A DNA stretch of 33,627 nt from Methylococcaceae bacterium (lineage in GTDB: Bacteria; Pseudomonadota; Gammaproteobacteria; Methylococcales; Methylomonadaceae): contig CANGLL010000006.1 of assembly GCA_947454605.1 (NCBI GenBank), positions 1-33,627 on the forward strand, in the 5' to 3' direction. This document shows positions 11,908 through 23,828 of this stretch, piece after piece; the stretch's first letter is position 1; the number at the start of each line of letters is the position of its first letter. The notes below the pieces were generated by a model, which saw nothing but the letters and a program-made list of their open reading frames with translations, made no database searches and had not been told where the DNA came from. The translations under genes and the position numbers were made by a program.

Positions 11908-12339
11908 ATGGCTATAGAGCGCACTTTTTCAATTATTAAACCAGATGCAGTTGCTAAAAATGTAATTGGTCAAATTTACAGCCGTTTCGAAAGTAATGGT
12001 CTAAATATTGTTGCTGCAAAAATGTTACATTTAACTCAAGCACAAGCTGAGGGTTTTTATGCTGAACACAGTGAACGTGGCTTCTTTAAAGATTTAATTG
12101 CTTTTATGATTTCAGGCCCCGTAATCATGCAAGTACTAGAAGGAGAAAACGCAGTTCTTAAACACCGTGAAATTATGGGCGCTACAAATCCTAAAGAAGC
12201 TGCTGCGGGTACTATTCGCGCAGACTTTGCTTCAAGCATCGATGAAAATGCAGTGCATGGTTCTGATGCTTTAGAAACAGCTAAAAGAGAAATTGCTTAC
12301 TTTTTCTCAGACGAAGAAATCAGTGCAAGAACTCGTTAA
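11908..12339 (+). CDS. ndk: Nucleoside diphosphate kinase
   Basis: '[18 protein letters not shown]', active-site region '[20 protein letters not shown]'. Confidence 0.98.
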   Translation: MAIERTFSIIKPDAVAKNVIGQIYSRFESNGLNIVAAKMLHLTQAQAEGFYAEHSERGFFKDLIAFMISGPVIMQVLEGENAVLKHREIMGATNPKEAAAGTIRADFASSIDENAVHGSDALETAKREIAYFFSDEEISARTR

Positions 12340-13426
12340 TCCAAAAAGATTTAATTTGCTTGATTACGACAGAAAAGGCCTTGCGGCTTTTTTTGTCGCT
12401 TTAGGGGAAAAGCCTTTTAGAGCTACGCAAGTACTTAAATGGGTTTATCAGGAAGGGGTCGAAGACTTTGATCTGATGACTAATTTGAGCAAGTCATTGC
12501 GAACCTACCTTAAAGAGAATTGTTATTTAGCGACACCAGAAATTGTCATTGAGCAAATTGCGAGCGATGGCACTCGTAAATGGGCATTGCAAACTTCTTG
12601 CGGAAATAGGATCGAAACGGTCTTTATTCCAGAAGAGGGGCGAGGCACTTTATGTGTGTCTTCACAAATTGGTTGTGCCTTAGCCTGTAGTTTTTGTTCT
12701 ACTGCGCAACAAGGGTTCAACAGAAATTTAACTACGGCCGAAATTATTGGTCAGGTGATTGTTGCCCAAAAACGATTGGGTGATATTAAAAAAGTAACTA
12801 ACGTTGTTATGATGGGTATGGGTGAACCTCTGCTCAACTTTGATAATGTGGTTGCTGCAATGAATTTAATGATGGATGATTTTACGTTTGGCTTATCTAA
12901 ACGCAGAGTTACCATTAGTACATCTGGTGTTGTGCCAGCGATGTATCGCTTAACAGAGGCTTGTGATGTTAGTTTAGCTGTGTCTTTGCACGCTGTTACT
13001 AACGAGCTAAGAGATGTCTTAGTGCCGATCAATAAAAAATATCCTCTCGCAGAATTAATGGATGCTTGTCGAGATAATGCCAAAATTGCACCTCGCCGTA
13101 CGGTTACTTTTGAATATGTAATGTTAGAAGGGATTAACGATTCAATGGATGATGCGCGTGGATTAATTAAATTATTAAAAAATGTGCCGTCTAAATTAAA
13201 TTTAATACCGTTTAATCCATTTCCTAATAATGATTATCGGTGTTCTAGCAAGGAAGTGATCCACCGATTCAAAACAGTTTTGAATGATGCGGGAATTGTC
13301 ACTACAGTAAGAAAAACAAGGGGTGATGACATTGACGCGGCCTGTGGGCAATTAGTAGGGCAGGTTGAAGATAAAAGTCGAAGACATCTAAAGCTAAAGG
13401 CTCTAGGGATAACTAGTGCGGCATAA
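12323..13426 (+). CDS. rlmN: 23S rRNA/tRNA adenine-C2 methyltransferase RlmN (radical SAM)
   Basis: '[31 protein letters not shown]' (CxxxCxxC). Track start at 12293 is a TTG deep in ndk; an in-frame GTG at 12323 ([20 protein letters not shown]) is more plausible, giving a 17-nt overlap with ndk. Confidence 0.95.
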   Translation: MQELVNPKRFNLLDYDRKGLAAFFVALGEKPFRATQVLKWVYQEGVEDFDLMTNLSKSLRTYLKENCYLATPEIVIEQIASDGTRKWALQTSCGNRIETVFIPEEGRGTLCVSSQIGCALACSFCSTAQQGFNRNLTTAEIIGQVIVAQKRLGDIKKVTNVVMMGMGEPLLNFDNVVAAMNLMMDDFTFGLSKRRVTISTSGVVPAMYRLTEACDVSLAVSLHAVTNELRDVLVPINKKYPLAELMDACRDNAKIAPRRTVTFEYVMLEGINDSMDDARGLIKLLKNVPSKLNLIPFNPFPNNDYRCSSKEVIHRFKTVLNDAGIVTTVRKTRGDDIDAACGQLVGQVEDKSRRHLKLKALGITSAA

Positions 13427-14180
13427 CTATGCTGTATTATTAAATCTAACTTTAAAATTTTTATTGAGTATTGCCTTAACGGCTTGTGGTTCTATTTTTG
13501 ATCACGGCGTTAAACAGTCTGAATCTGCAGATATCTATTTGCAATTGGGTGTAAGGTATTTAGATCTCAATAAGCTTGAAATATCGAAACAGAATTTATT
13601 AATTGCTTTAGATAAAGATCCAAATAATGCTCAGATACAAAATGCATATGCTTTTTTGTGCGAGAAATTAGAGGATTATCCCCAAGCAAAAGAACATTAT
13701 TTGATGGCTCTTGGTATTTCGCCTGATGCTTGGAGTATCCAAAATAATTATGGTCGATTTCTTTGTGAACAAGGTGATCGTCAGCAAGGCTTAGAAATTT
13801 TGAAAAAAGCTTTTGCTACTCCGCTTAATGATAAACCGTGGATCGCAATAACTAATGCAGGACGTTGCCAGTTGGATACGCAAATGCAAAATAATGCGTT
13901 AAGTTACTTTGAAAAAGCATTGTTTCTTAATTCTAATTATGCGCCGGCTTTACTAGAGATGCAAAAATTAAGTTTTAATGCAGGCGATTATGGTGTTGCA
14001 CAAACTTATTTTAAAAGATATTTAGATGGTGGCACTTATACATCAGCGTCTTTATGGATAGCTATGGAAACGGAATTCGCATTAGGGCAGGGTCAGATGG
14101 CTCATACCTATAAAGAAAAATTATTAGAGCAGTTTCCTTTATCCAAAGAAGCTAAACAAATCAGACCTGTTTTACAGTAA
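13416..14180 (+). CDS. pilW: Type IV pilus biogenesis TPR lipoprotein PilW/PilF
   Basis: Lipobox-like 'LTACGS', TPR repeats, '[29 protein letters not shown]'; follows rlmN as in many gammaproteobacteria. GTG start overlapping rlmN. Confidence 0.85.
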   Translation: MRHNYAVLLNLTLKFLLSIALTACGSIFDHGVKQSESADIYLQLGVRYLDLNKLEISKQNLLIALDKDPNNAQIQNAYAFLCEKLEDYPQAKEHYLMALGISPDAWSIQNNYGRFLCEQGDRQQGLEILKKAFATPLNDKPWIAITNAGRCQLDTQMQNNALSYFEKALFLNSNYAPALLEMQKLSFNAGDYGVAQTYFKRYLDGGTYTSASLWIAMETEFALGQGQMAHTYKEKLLEQFPLSKEAKQIRPVLQ

Positions 14181-14198
14181 TAAAATAAATCGATCAAT

Positions 14199-15473
14199 AT
14201 GGTACAGACGATACAAGCAATACGAGGCATGCATGATGTGCTTCCAGATCAGACACCTCTTTGGCAATATACCGAGCAGGCCTTACGTGAGGTGATGCGG
14301 GCTTATGGGTATAGTGAGATTCGATTACCTATCGTTGAGAAAACAGAGCTTTTCAAGCGCTCAATTGGTGAAGTGACTGATATTGTTGAAAAGGAAATGT
14401 ATACCTTTGAAGATCGAAATGGTGACTCTCTAACGTTGCGTCCAGAAGGTACTGCGGGATGTTTGAGAGCTTGTTTGGAACATGGATTATTGCATAACCA
14501 AGTACATCGCTTGTGGTATTACGGCCCTATGTATCGGCATGAGCGCCCTCAAAAAGGTCGGTATCGACAGTTTATTCAGTTAGGTGTTGAAACTTATGGG
14601 ATGGCGGGTCCCGATATCGATGCTGAATTGATTTTTATCATGGACCGATTGTGGAAGAAGTTAGGTATCCGCGATAAAGTGACTTTACAACTCAATTCTT
14701 TAGGCACTATAGATGAGCGCATTGTCTATCGCCAAGTTTTAGTTAATTATTTTCAAGCGCATTTAGAAGAGCTGGATGAAGACAGCAAACGTCGTTTGCA
14801 GACTAATCCTTTACGTATTTTAGATACTAAAAATCCTGCGCTGTTTGAGTTGGTGGCTAATGCACCCGCGTTAATGGATTATTTAGGCGTTGAAAGTTTA
14901 GCTCATTTTAAAGGGTTAACTACCTTTTTAGATGACTTGGGTGTCAGTTACGAAATTAATACCCGATTAGTGCGTGGTTTGGATTATTACAGTAAAACAG
15001 TTTTTGAGTGGGTGACTGATGAACTTGGTTCACAAGGCACTGTTTGTGCGGGTGGTCGTTATGATAGCCTGGTAGAGCAGTTGGGAGGTAAGCCTAATTT
15101 TGCAGTTGGCTTCGCGATGGGTATTGAGCGTTTATTAGCATTACTTGAAGTAGCTGGTCATTTGCCCGCCACTAAAACGGTTGATGTATTTATGATCCGT
15201 GTTGGGGACGCAGCGGAGCTTGAGGGGTTACGTTTTGCAGAAACCTTAAGAAATGAGATGCCTGGCTTAAAATTACAAGTGAATTGTGGCGGTGGTAGTT
15301 TTAAGAGCCAGTTTAAGAAAGCTGATAAAATAGGTGCGGATTACGCTATTATTTTAGGTGACGACGAAGTTAGTAGGGGGCAATTAAGCATTAAATCATT
15401 GCGTACCGATCAAGAACAACAAACATTGAGTCAACAAGAAACAATCGCATTTTTACAAACAGTTATAGTTTAG
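14199..15473 (+). CDS. hisS: Histidyl-tRNA synthetase
   Basis: '[18 protein letters not shown]', '[17 protein letters not shown]', '[15 protein letters not shown]'. Confidence 0.98.
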   Translation: MVQTIQAIRGMHDVLPDQTPLWQYTEQALREVMRAYGYSEIRLPIVEKTELFKRSIGEVTDIVEKEMYTFEDRNGDSLTLRPEGTAGCLRACLEHGLLHNQVHRLWYYGPMYRHERPQKGRYRQFIQLGVETYGMAGPDIDAELIFIMDRLWKKLGIRDKVTLQLNSLGTIDERIVYRQVLVNYFQAHLEELDEDSKRRLQTNPLRILDTKNPALFELVANAPALMDYLGVESLAHFKGLTTFLDDLGVSYEINTRLVRGLDYYSKTVFEWVTDELGSQGTVCAGGRYDSLVEQLGGKPNFAVGFAMGIERLLALLEVAGHLPATKTVDVFMIRVGDAAELEGLRFAETLRNEMPGLKLQVNCGGGSFKSQFKKADKIGADYAIILGDDEVSRGQLSIKSLRTDQEQQTLSQQETIAFLQTVIV

Positions 15474-15536
15474 ATTAATCAGTCTAAGCGGTAGGTGATT
15501 TGAATTATTTTTTAAAATATTACATAGAGAAAGCAC

Positions 15537-16199
15537 GTGGAAATATACGATTCAGAAGAAGCCCAAGTAGAAGCTTTAAAAAGATGGTGGAAAGAAAATG
15601 GTCAATCTACCCTTATTGGTTTGGTTTTAGGTGTTGCTATTATTTTGGGTTGGAATTTTTGGCAAGATCATAAGAAATCTCAAGCAGCAGAAGCGTCTGC
15701 AATTTATAGTGAATTACTTTTAGCTTTAACCGGCGATAAGCAAGACACTGTTTTAAAATTAGCAGAGCGATTGAAAGCCGAATATCCAAAAACTGAGTAT
15801 GCGGTTTATGGCCAACTTGTATTAGCAAAGTCAAAAGTTCAACAAGGTGATTTGGCAGTTGCGAAAACAATTCTTACTGAGGTTGGTAATGGGTCTTCTA
15901 ATGAATTAAGTAATGTTGCTAAACTGCGATTAGTCAGACTTATGTTGGCTAGTGGTGAATATGAACAAGGTTTGGCATTAATTAATGCTATCGATCCAGC
16001 GACTTCAGATAGTTTTTCTGGTAATTATGATGAATTAGTAGGCGATTTATATGTGGCATTAGATCGTTTAGATCAAGCACGTAGTTCCTATCAAAAAGCT
16101 CTAGAAAGTGGTTATAGATCCGCTTTATTACAAATCAAAATTGATGATTTAACAGCATCTGAGAAAGTGGCTGTTCAGAATTTACAAACCGGAAAATAA
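15537..16199 (+). CDS. yfgM: YfgM family tetratricopeptide membrane protein
   Basis: N-terminal TM 'GLVLGVAIILGWNFWQDHKK'; between hisS and bamB. GTG start. Confidence 0.9.
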   Translation: MEIYDSEEAQVEALKRWWKENGQSTLIGLVLGVAIILGWNFWQDHKKSQAAEASAIYSELLLALTGDKQDTVLKLAERLKAEYPKTEYAVYGQLVLAKSKVQQGDLAVAKTILTEVGNGSSNELSNVAKLRLVRLMLASGEYEQGLALINAIDPATSDSFSGNYDELVGDLYVALDRLDQARSSYQKALESGYRSALLQIKIDDLTASEKVAVQNLQTGK

Positions 16200-17392
16200 T
16201 GCGCTTAATTACGCTTTTATGTATCTTTTTTACATTAACTGGATGTGCCGCTATGGAAACATTAAGCGAATCAGTTGATGGGATTTCTAATTACTTTAAG
16301 GGCGGGGAGGATAATTCTGATCCGCCAATGGCTTTAGTTGAATATCCGCCAGAAGTAAAAATTAAAGAAGTTTGGAAGGAGTCAGTTGGCGTTGGTGCAG
16401 ATGAGCAAACATTAAAACTCATTCCAGCAAGTGGCTTTGGAAAATTGTTTGTTGCCGATAGGGAAGGCTTAGTCCAAGCAAGAGATCCTGATACAGGTCG
16501 AGTTATATGGGAAGTTAAAACGGAATTGAAACTGTCTGCGGGTCCTGGGTTGGGAGCGGGAACGGTTATATTAGGATCAAGTGACGCCGATGTGATCGCT
16601 TTAAATGCTGACACAGGTGCGCAACTTTGGAAAGCAAAAGCATCAAGTGAAGTTCTTTCAGTGCCCGTTGTTGCCAATGATATCGTTATTGTTCGTTCTA
16701 CTGATGGTGAAATGGTTGCCCTAAGCGAGAAATCAGGCGGTAAACGTTGGAATTATGAACACAATGCACCAGCCTTAAGTGTCCGAGGGGTTGGAGCTCC
16801 ATTGGTTATTACTGATCGTGTTATTGAAGGTTTTGATAATGGAAAGCTGATCGCTTTACGATTGATTGATGGTAAATATGCTTGGGAAACAACGGTAGCG
16901 ATTCCAAAAGGACGTTCTGAGGTTGAAAGGTTGGTCGATTTAGATGTTGATCCAATTGATGTTGCGGGCGTTATTTATATTGCGAGCTATCGTGGTGGTG
17001 TCGCAGCGATCTCTGAGTCTGATGGTGACATCATGTGGCGAAACGAAACTATTTCGTCTTACACTGGTTTAAGTCATGATTTTAGACACCTTTATTTGTC
17101 AGATGCAACTGACGATGTTTGGCAGATAGAGCAACGTACTGGGGCTTCTCTCTGGAAGCAAAAAGAGTTACACCAAAGAAAACTAACTGCACCAGCAGTG
17201 TATGAAAATTATGTGGTAGTCGGTGATTTTGAAGGTTATGTGCACTGGTTATCAGTTAATGATGGACGTCAATTGGGGCGTGTAAAAGTTTCAGATAGTG
17301 CGATTGATTCAAAACCATTGGTTATCAATGATACTGTTTATATTTATGCTAAAGACGGCACGCTTGCCGCTTTAAAAATCGCTGCAAATTAA
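16199..17392 (+). CDS. bamB: Outer membrane assembly factor BamB
   Basis: Lipobox 'TLTGCAAME' and PQQ/WD-like repeats ('[59 protein letters not shown]'). Confidence 0.95.
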   Translation: MRLITLLCIFFTLTGCAAMETLSESVDGISNYFKGGEDNSDPPMALVEYPPEVKIKEVWKESVGVGADEQTLKLIPASGFGKLFVADREGLVQARDPDTGRVIWEVKTELKLSAGPGLGAGTVILGSSDADVIALNADTGAQLWKAKASSEVLSVPVVANDIVIVRSTDGEMVALSEKSGGKRWNYEHNAPALSVRGVGAPLVITDRVIEGFDNGKLIALRLIDGKYAWETTVAIPKGRSEVERLVDLDVDPIDVAGVIYIASYRGGVAAISESDGDIMWRNETISSYTGLSHDFRHLYLSDATDDVWQIEQRTGASLWKQKELHQRKLTAPAVYENYVVVGDFEGYVHWLSVNDGRQLGRVKVSDSAIDSKPLVINDTVYIYAKDGTLAALKIAAN

Positions 17393-17394
17393 TT

Positions 17395-18783
17395 ATGTTA
17401 CCTGTAATCGCCTTAGTCGGGCGCCCCAATGTGGGCAAATCTACCTTATTCAATTATTTAACGCGAAGTCGTGATGCTCTAGTTGCAGATTTTCCTGGTC
17501 TAACCAGGGATCGGCAGTATGGTAGGGTTAAGCATGGTGATCGGCCCTGTTTGGTTGTTGATACAGGTGGGATAGCTGACGATGCCGAAGGTATTGAAAG
17601 TTTTGCGAGAAAACAAGTTCAAATCGCTTTGGAAGAAGCGGATGTGGTTATGTTTTTGGTGGATGCTCGAGAAGGTTTGAGTGCTTCAGATAAGGTGATA
17701 GCGAATACGCTTAGAAAGTTAAATAAGCCAACGATATTAGTAACCAATAAAGTCGATGGAATAGATGCGACTATTGCAGTATCTGATTTTTACTCTTTAT
17801 CTTTAGGTGAGCCGGTTCAAATTGCTGCGTCTCACGGACGAGGAGTCCCTGAGCTATTGCAGCGCGTTTATGAATTGTTACCAAAGAAAGACGATGAAGT
17901 CGTTGATGATAATCAACGAGGAATTGCTATTGCAGTAGTCGGTCGACCCAATGTTGGTAAATCAACTTTAGTTAATCGTTTGTTAGGTGAAGAACGCGTT
18001 ATTGTATTCGATGAACCTGGAACAACAAGAGACAGTATCTACATCCCTTTTGAGCGTAATGGTAAGAAATTTACCTTAATTGATACCGCAGGAATGAGGC
18101 GTAGATCTAGAGTCTCTGAAACGATTGAAAAATTTAGTGTGATTAAATCATTGCAAGCTATAGAGCAAGCTAATGTCGTCATTTACATGATTGATGCAAG
18201 GGAAGGTATTGCTGATCAAGACGCACATTTATTAGGCTTGGTAATTGAGGCAGGCAGGGCTTTAATTATAGGTTTAAATAAATGGGACGGTATTAGCATT
18301 GAGCAAAAAGAAACGGTTAAACGCCAATTAGAAGTTAAATTATCGTTTTTAGATTTTGCAGAAAAGCATCCTATTTCAGCTTTACATGGCAGTGGGGTCG
18401 GCAAGTTATTTGAGGTAGTTCATAAGTTATATGACTGTGCGATGATTGATATGTCTACGCCTGTGTTAACACGTATTCTTAAAGAAGCCACGACTGCTCA
18501 TCAACCGCCTATCGTGAATACGCGTCGTATTAAATTGAAGTATGCACATCAAGGGGGTAGAAATCCACCGATTGTAATTGTGCATGGTGTGCAAACTGAT
18601 GCGTTACCTGTTTCTTATAAGAGATATTTGGTTAATTATTTCCGAGAAAAACTTAGATTGTCAGGTACGCCTATCCGTATAGAGTTTAAATCTCCAGTTA
18701 ATCCTTTTCATGGTCAGAAAACTAAGGTCACTGAATGGGAAGTTAAAAAACGTGAGCGTTTAGCTAAGCGAGCAAAGACATAA
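17395..18783 (+). CDS. der: GTPase Der (EngA)
   Basis: Two G domains: '[38 protein letters not shown]' and '[35 protein letters not shown]'. Confidence 0.98.
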   Translation: MLPVIALVGRPNVGKSTLFNYLTRSRDALVADFPGLTRDRQYGRVKHGDRPCLVVDTGGIADDAEGIESFARKQVQIALEEADVVMFLVDAREGLSASDKVIANTLRKLNKPTILVTNKVDGIDATIAVSDFYSLSLGEPVQIAASHGRGVPELLQRVYELLPKKDDEVVDDNQRGIAIAVVGRPNVGKSTLVNRLLGEERVIVFDEPGTTRDSIYIPFERNGKKFTLIDTAGMRRRSRVSETIEKFSVIKSLQAIEQANVVIYMIDAREGIADQDAHLLGLVIEAGRALIIGLNKWDGISIEQKETVKRQLEVKLSFLDFAEKHPISALHGSGVGKLFEVVHKLYDCAMIDMSTPVLTRILKEATTAHQPPIVNTRRIKLKYAHQGGRNPPIVIVHGVQTDALPVSYKRYLVNYFREKLRLSGTPIRIEFKSPVNPFHGQKTKVTEWEVKKRERLAKRAKT

Positions 18784-18855
18784 AAAGATTCATAATAGGC
18801 ATATCAATCAGTACAACTATTTTAAGTTTAACGAATAATTATATAGAGACTCTTT

Positions 18856-19350
18856 ATGGCAACTATTTCATTTCAAGGTAAACCACTTAACACATCAGGT
18901 GAATTGCCTGCTGTAGGTAGCGCTGCACCAGACTTCTTATTAACCAATGGTAAATTAGCTGATGTCAGTTTAGCGACTTATGCGGGTAAGAGAAAAGTTC
19001 TTAATATAGTACCTAGTCTAGATACACCCACTTGCGCAACTTCAACTCGTGTATTTAATGAGAAAGCAACACACTTATATAATACGGTTGTTTTAGTGGT
19101 TTCTGCAGATTTACCTTTTGCTCAATGCCGTTTCTGCGAAGTTGAAGGGTTAAAAGATGTTATCCCTGTATCAACTTTTAGATCTGACTTTGCAGATGTA
19201 TACGGCGTAAAACTAGTGGATACATTTCTTGCGGGCCTAACAGCGCGTGCGATTGTTATTATTGATGAGCACGATAAAGTCATATATACAGAGTTAGTTG
19301 CTGAATTAGCGCATGAGCCCAATTATGAAAGCGCACTCGCCGCTTTATAA
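18856..19350 (+). CDS. tpx: Thiol peroxidase
   Basis: 'LNIVPSLDTPTCATSTRVFNEKA' and 'SADLPFAQCRFCEVEGL'. Confidence 0.96.
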   Translation: MATISFQGKPLNTSGELPAVGSAAPDFLLTNGKLADVSLATYAGKRKVLNIVPSLDTPTCATSTRVFNEKATHLYNTVVLVVSADLPFAQCRFCEVEGLKDVIPVSTFRSDFADVYGVKLVDTFLAGLTARAIVIIDEHDKVIYTELVAELAHEPNYESALAAL

Positions 19351-19654
19351 ATAATAGCGTTTTAGATTTATCAGTTTTTAAAACATATTTTACTGATTCA
19401 CCTGACAGTGCTTGCTATGTCTCTAGCGTATCTAAAATTCATCTAAGATAAGCTTCTAGACTAGTATTTAATCTCTGTTTATTTTTGTTTTCGCTAAAAA
19501 TCATCTCAATCTTTTCTATAAATATAATTATAAGGTTGTATTAGCAGGGCTTTTTATAGTAAATTCGCTATAGAGTTATAAAAAGTAGCTAAATAAAATA
19601 GCCTTGTATATTGATGGTTAAGGTTTCATTAGATTTAATTAAAGGTAAGACAGT

Positions 19655-19903
19655 ATGGCAGAGTTAATGAGTAGCGGGATTGAGTTGATGTTCGCCGGTA
19701 TGGTGATCGTGTTCTTATTTTTGGCTATGTTGGTTGTTGCTATCAACATCATGTCTTCATTCATCCAACGTTTTTTTCCAGAAGCCCCTTTGTTGGGAAT
19801 GGCGTCATCAGTTTCGGGTGGGGTTGATAAAAGTATCGTGGCTGCAATAACGGCTGCTGTTCATCAATATCGTCATGAACACAAATTAATTAAAGATAAA
19901 TAG
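19655..19903 (+). CDS. oadG: Oxaloacetate decarboxylase gamma subunit (OadG family)
   Basis: 82 aa with N-terminal TM '[27 protein letters not shown]', immediately upstream of oadA and oadB. Confidence 0.85.
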   Translation: MAELMSSGIELMFAGMVIVFLFLAMLVVAINIMSSFIQRFFPEAPLLGMASSVSGGVDKSIVAAITAAVHQYRHEHKLIKDK

Positions 19904-19962
19904 TTTTAGTAACTAAAAAATCAACGATTTCGAATCACAAGTTTCCTGGAGACCTATTAAGC

Positions 19963-21762
19963 ATGGCCAATGTTAAAAAAAAGCCCCTAGCTATCACTGA
20001 AGTAGTCTTAAGAGATGCTCATCAATCAATACTTGCGACCCGTTTACGTATTGAAGATATGTTGCCAATCTGTGAAAAGTTAGACCAAATAGGTTACTGG
20101 TCTATTGAATCGTGGGGTGGTGCAACATTTGATGCTTGTATTCGTTATTTGGGTGAAGATCCTTGGGAAAGATTACGTACGCTTAAAGCAGCAATGCCTA
20201 AAACACCCCAGCAAATGTTGTTGAGAGGCCAAAATATTTTAGGTTATCGACATTATGCAGATGATGTTGTAGATAAATTTGTAGAACGTTGTGCAGTTAA
20301 CGGTATCGATGTTTTCCGTATTTTTGATGCTATGAACGATATGCGTAATATTGAGCATGCTGTTAAAGCGGTACTTAATACAAGTGCACATGCGCAGGGT
20401 ACGATTTCATATACAACAAGCGCTGTGCACACAATGGACTCATGGGTTAACTTAGGTAAACAAATTGAAGACATGGGCGCCCATTCAATTTGTATCAAAG
20501 ATATGGCTGGGTTATTAAAGCCATACGATGCGTTTGAATTAGTCAGCCGACTAAAGAGCAGTACCAATATTCCGGTTCATTTACATTGCCATGCAACGAC
20601 AGGTTTGAGTGTTGCTACTTTGGTTAAAGCAGCAGAAGCTGGCGTTGATAATGTTGACACGGCTATATCATCTTTAAGTATGACTTATGGCCATAGTGCG
20701 ACAGAAACTATCGTAGCTAGTTTTGAAGGTACTGAGCGAGCAACCGGTTTAGATTTGGTTAAATTGGAAGAGATTGCGCATTATTTTAGAGATATCCGCA
20801 AAAAATACGAACAATATGAAGGTAGCTTAAAAGGTGTAGACGGACGTATTTTAATATCTCAAGTGCCTGGTGGCATGTTAACCAATATGGAAAGCCAGTT
20901 AAAAGAACAAGGTGCCGCTGATAAGTTTGATGAGGTTATGCGCGAAATTCCTCGTGTTCGTGAAGACTTAGGCTTCATTCCTTTAGTAACGCCTACGTCA
21001 CAAATTGTAGGTACGCAAGCGGTTATGAATGTAATGACAGGTGAGCGTTATAAAACGATTACTAAAGAAACTGCGGGTGTACTAAAAGGTGAATACGGTG
21101 CAACGCCTGCGCCTGTAAATAAAGAGTTACAAGATCGCGTTTTAGAGGGAGCAGAACCTATCACTTGCAGACCAGCCGATTTAATTGCCCCAGAAATGGC
21201 TAAATTGGTTGCTGAAGTTAAAAAGAAAGCTAAAGCTGAAGGGGTTAAATTAGCTAAAAACGTTGAAGAAGATGCTTTAATTAATGGTATGTTTGCCCAA
21301 GTTGGTTGGAAATTCTTGGCAAACAGAGGCAATGGGAGTGCATTTGAGGCTGCACCTCAGCCTAAAAACGCTGGTGCACTTAATACTCAAGCCATTGCTC
21401 AATCAAGTGAAGAGGTCTCAGGTACTATTGAAATGTATACCGTCAATGTGGATGGTAGAAGTTTTAATGTGTCAGTGGGGCCAGTAGGTTCGGCGTTGGC
21501 TATTCAACCGGTTGCTAGTGAAGAGGTCGCACCTGCTCTAGTTGTAAGTACGGGTGCTGTGGTTTATGCGCCTATGGCAGGCAATATTTTAAAAGTACTG
21601 ATTGACGTTGGTAGTCAAGTGCAAGAAGGCGATGTGGTTGTTATTATGGAAGCCATGAAAATGGAAACAGAAGTGCGATCTAAATTCTCTGGCACAGTCA
21701 GCGCCGTTCATATTAAAGAAGGCGGAGCAGTTGCTGGTGGCAATGCGTTGATCACTTTATAA
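19963..21762 (+). CDS. oadA: Oxaloacetate decarboxylase alpha subunit (biotin-dependent)
   Basis: Carboxyltransferase '[24 protein letters not shown]' and C-terminal biotinyl site '[14 protein letters not shown]'. Confidence 0.96.
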   Translation: MANVKKKPLAITEVVLRDAHQSILATRLRIEDMLPICEKLDQIGYWSIESWGGATFDACIRYLGEDPWERLRTLKAAMPKTPQQMLLRGQNILGYRHYADDVVDKFVERCAVNGIDVFRIFDAMNDMRNIEHAVKAVLNTSAHAQGTISYTTSAVHTMDSWVNLGKQIEDMGAHSICIKDMAGLLKPYDAFELVSRLKSSTNIPVHLHCHATTGLSVATLVKAAEAGVDNVDTAISSLSMTYGHSATETIVASFEGTERATGLDLVKLEEIAHYFRDIRKKYEQYEGSLKGVDGRILISQVPGGMLTNMESQLKEQGAADKFDEVMREIPRVREDLGFIPLVTPTSQIVGTQAVMNVMTGERYKTITKETAGVLKGEYGATPAPVNKELQDRVLEGAEPITCRPADLIAPEMAKLVAEVKKKAKAEGVKLAKNVEEDALINGMFAQVGWKFLANRGNGSAFEAAPQPKNAGALNTQAIAQSSEEVSGTIEMYTVNVDGRSFNVSVGPVGSALAIQPVASEEVAPALVVSTGAVVYAPMAGNILKVLIDVGSQVQEGDVVVIMEAMKMETEVRSKFSGTVSAVHIKEGGAVAGGNALITL

Positions 21763-21786
21763 CGCAAGTTTATCAAGAGATAATTT

Positions 21787-22914
21787 ATGGAAAATTTGCT
21801 TTCACTTTGGCAAAGTACTGGACTATATAACTTTACATCTGGCCAAGCATTTATGATGCTGGTAGGGTTCTTGTTACTCTTCTTGGCGATAAAAAAAGGC
21901 TTTGAGCCTTTGTTATTATTGCCAATTGGCTTTGGGGCTATTCTGAGTAATATCCCTGTAGCAGGTATTGCTGAAGAGGGTGGTCTTTTGTACTACCTTT
22001 ATTACGGGATTAAGTTAGGTATCTTCCCGCTCCTGATCTTTATGGGTGTAGGTGCTATGACGGACTTTGGTCCTATGTTAGCAAATCCCAAAACGCTATT
22101 ATTAGGCGCGGCGGCTCAGTTTGGTATTTTTGCTTCTTTATTAGGTGCATTGGCGCTTAATGCTGTGCCCGGTTTGGAATTTAGTTTAAGAGATGCTGCA
22201 GCTATTGGTATTATTGGTGGTGCAGATGGCCCCACTGCCATCTATGTGGCTTCAAAATTAGCACCTGACTTACTGGGTGCCATTGCCGTTGCCGCTTATT
22301 CTTATATGGCTTTAGTGCCATTAATTCAGCCACCTATTATGAGGGCGTTAACCACAGAAGATGAACGCAAAATCGAAATGCAACAAATGCGTGTGGTGAG
22401 TCGGACTGAAAAAATAGTTTTTCCTTTGATGTTACTTGTTTTATCTATCTTATTATTACCCTCTGCAACGCCTTTAATAGGTATGTTTGCTTTGGGTAAT
22501 TTGATGAATGCTTCTGGGGTCGTGGAGCGTTTAAGTCAGACAGCTCAAAATGAATTAATTAATATTGTGACTATCTTTTTGGGCTTATCAGTAGGTTCAA
22601 AGCTCAGCGCGGAAGCGTTCTTGCAGATAGAAACATTAGGTATTTTAGCGTTGGGTGCTGTAGCTTTTGCAATCGGTACAGCTTCTGGCGTGATTATGGC
22701 AAAAATCATGAATAGGTTTAGTGATACCCCAATTAATCCTTTAATTGGAGCGGCTGGTGTCTCCGCTGTCCCTATGGCGGCTCGTGTTGCCAATAAATTA
22801 GGTTTAGAGAGTAATCCACATAACTTTTTATTAATGCATGCGATGGGCCCCAATGTCGCCGGTGTTATTGGTTCGGCAGTTGCAGCCGGGGTATTGTTAA
22901 GTCTAGTAAAATAA
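21787..22914 (+). CDS. oadB: Oxaloacetate decarboxylase beta subunit (sodium pump)
   Basis: '[54 protein letters not shown]'. Confidence 0.96.
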   Translation: MENLLSLWQSTGLYNFTSGQAFMMLVGFLLLFLAIKKGFEPLLLLPIGFGAILSNIPVAGIAEEGGLLYYLYYGIKLGIFPLLIFMGVGAMTDFGPMLANPKTLLLGAAAQFGIFASLLGALALNAVPGLEFSLRDAAAIGIIGGADGPTAIYVASKLAPDLLGAIAVAAYSYMALVPLIQPPIMRALTTEDERKIEMQQMRVVSRTEKIVFPLMLLVLSILLLPSATPLIGMFALGNLMNASGVVERLSQTAQNELINIVTIFLGLSVGSKLSAEAFLQIETLGILALGAVAFAIGTASGVIMAKIMNRFSDTPINPLIGAAGVSAVPMAARVANKLGLESNPHNFLLMHAMGPNVAGVIGSAVAAGVLLSLVK

Positions 22915-22917
22915 ATA

Positions 22918-22955
22918 TTAACGAGTTCAAAATCTATAGATTTTAGACTCGTTAA
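22918..22955. repeat. 38-bp near-perfect palindrome downstream of oadB
   Basis: TTAACGAGTTCAAAATCTA|TAGATTTTAGACTCGTTAA; half-sites match at 17 of 19 positions. No T run follows on the + strand. Confidence 0.8.
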
Positions 22956-23048
22956 CGTTATGCGTTCTCCCACTCCGTTTAAGTTTTTCACTGTTCTTCA
23001 TCTGATAACACGGGTTATCTCAATTTAATTCTAAATCCTTTTATTAGC

Positions 23049-23828
23049 ATGGTTTTACTTGATTTTAGTCCGTATCAACTCGTAATTATCGGTATTATTT
23101 TTATGTGGACAGGTTTTGTCCGTACGGGGTTAGGTTTTGGCGGAGCCGCTTTGGGTTTACCGTTAATGCTATTTGTACAGAACAATCCTCTGTTATGGTT
23201 GCCCATTATCGCCACACATTTGCTATTTTTCTCTGCCCTAACTTTAGCCAATCGTTTGCATAATGTAGATTGGAACTATTTGGGGAAATCGGTAATTTAT
23301 ATTATTCCGCCTGCCATTGTGGGTGTTTTTGGATTAGTTAATTTTCCGCTGTTGTGGCTCAATACCTTTATCTATTCAATTACACTTTTTTACGGATTTA
23401 TATGGCTATTTAATCGTGGCATTCAAAGTCAGCACGGCTGGGTTGATAGAATATTATTAATCTTAGGTGGCTATATAGCAGGAATATCATTAACAGGTGC
23501 ACCGTTAATGGTCGCTGTTTATATGCGTAATGTTGATAAGTCTAAATTGAGAGATACGTTGTTTGTGTTATGGTTTATATTGGTTGGCATCAAAATGTCG
23601 ACTTTTATCGCACTGTCTGTCGATTTGCATTTTATGTCGGCGGTTGCGCTGTTGCCCATTGCGGCTATTGGACATTTTATGGGATTAAGAGCCCATAGTC
23701 TCATTGTTCGAAAAGATCTGGTCTTTAAGCGATGGATCGGGGGCGGCTTGATAATAGTGAGTATTTTAGGTTTGTGCGAGCTTTATAAAACAACGTTACT
23801 AGAAAATTTAGCCAATCACTTCTCTTAA
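23049..23828 (+). CDS. TauE/SafE family sulfite exporter-like permease
   Basis: 259 aa polytopic protein; 'FMWTGFVRTGLGFGGAALGLPLMLF', 'ILGGYIAGISLTGAPLMVAVYMRN'. Confidence 0.8.
   Translation: MVLLDFSPYQLVIIGIIFMWTGFVRTGLGFGGAALGLPLMLFVQNNPLLWLPIIATHLLFFSALTLANRLHNVDWNYLGKSVIYIIPPAIVGVFGLVNFPLLWLNTFIYSITLFYGFIWLFNRGIQSQHGWVDRILLILGGYIAGISLTGAPLMVAVYMRNVDKSKLRDTLFVLWFILVGIKMSTFIALSVDLHFMSAVALLPIAAIGHFMGLRAHSLIVRKDLVFKRWIGGGLIIVSILGLCELYKTTLLENLANHFS

Noticed and set aside
12057-12239. Antisense ORFs inside conserved genes (for example 54-377, 5346-5582, 6834-7139, 10020-10211, 12057-12239, 12751-13083, 16291-16677, 20253-20567, 22545-22991, 28005-28391)
   Set aside because: They lie opposite strongly conserved coding sequence, show no recognisable domain and read as mirror translations of the sense gene.
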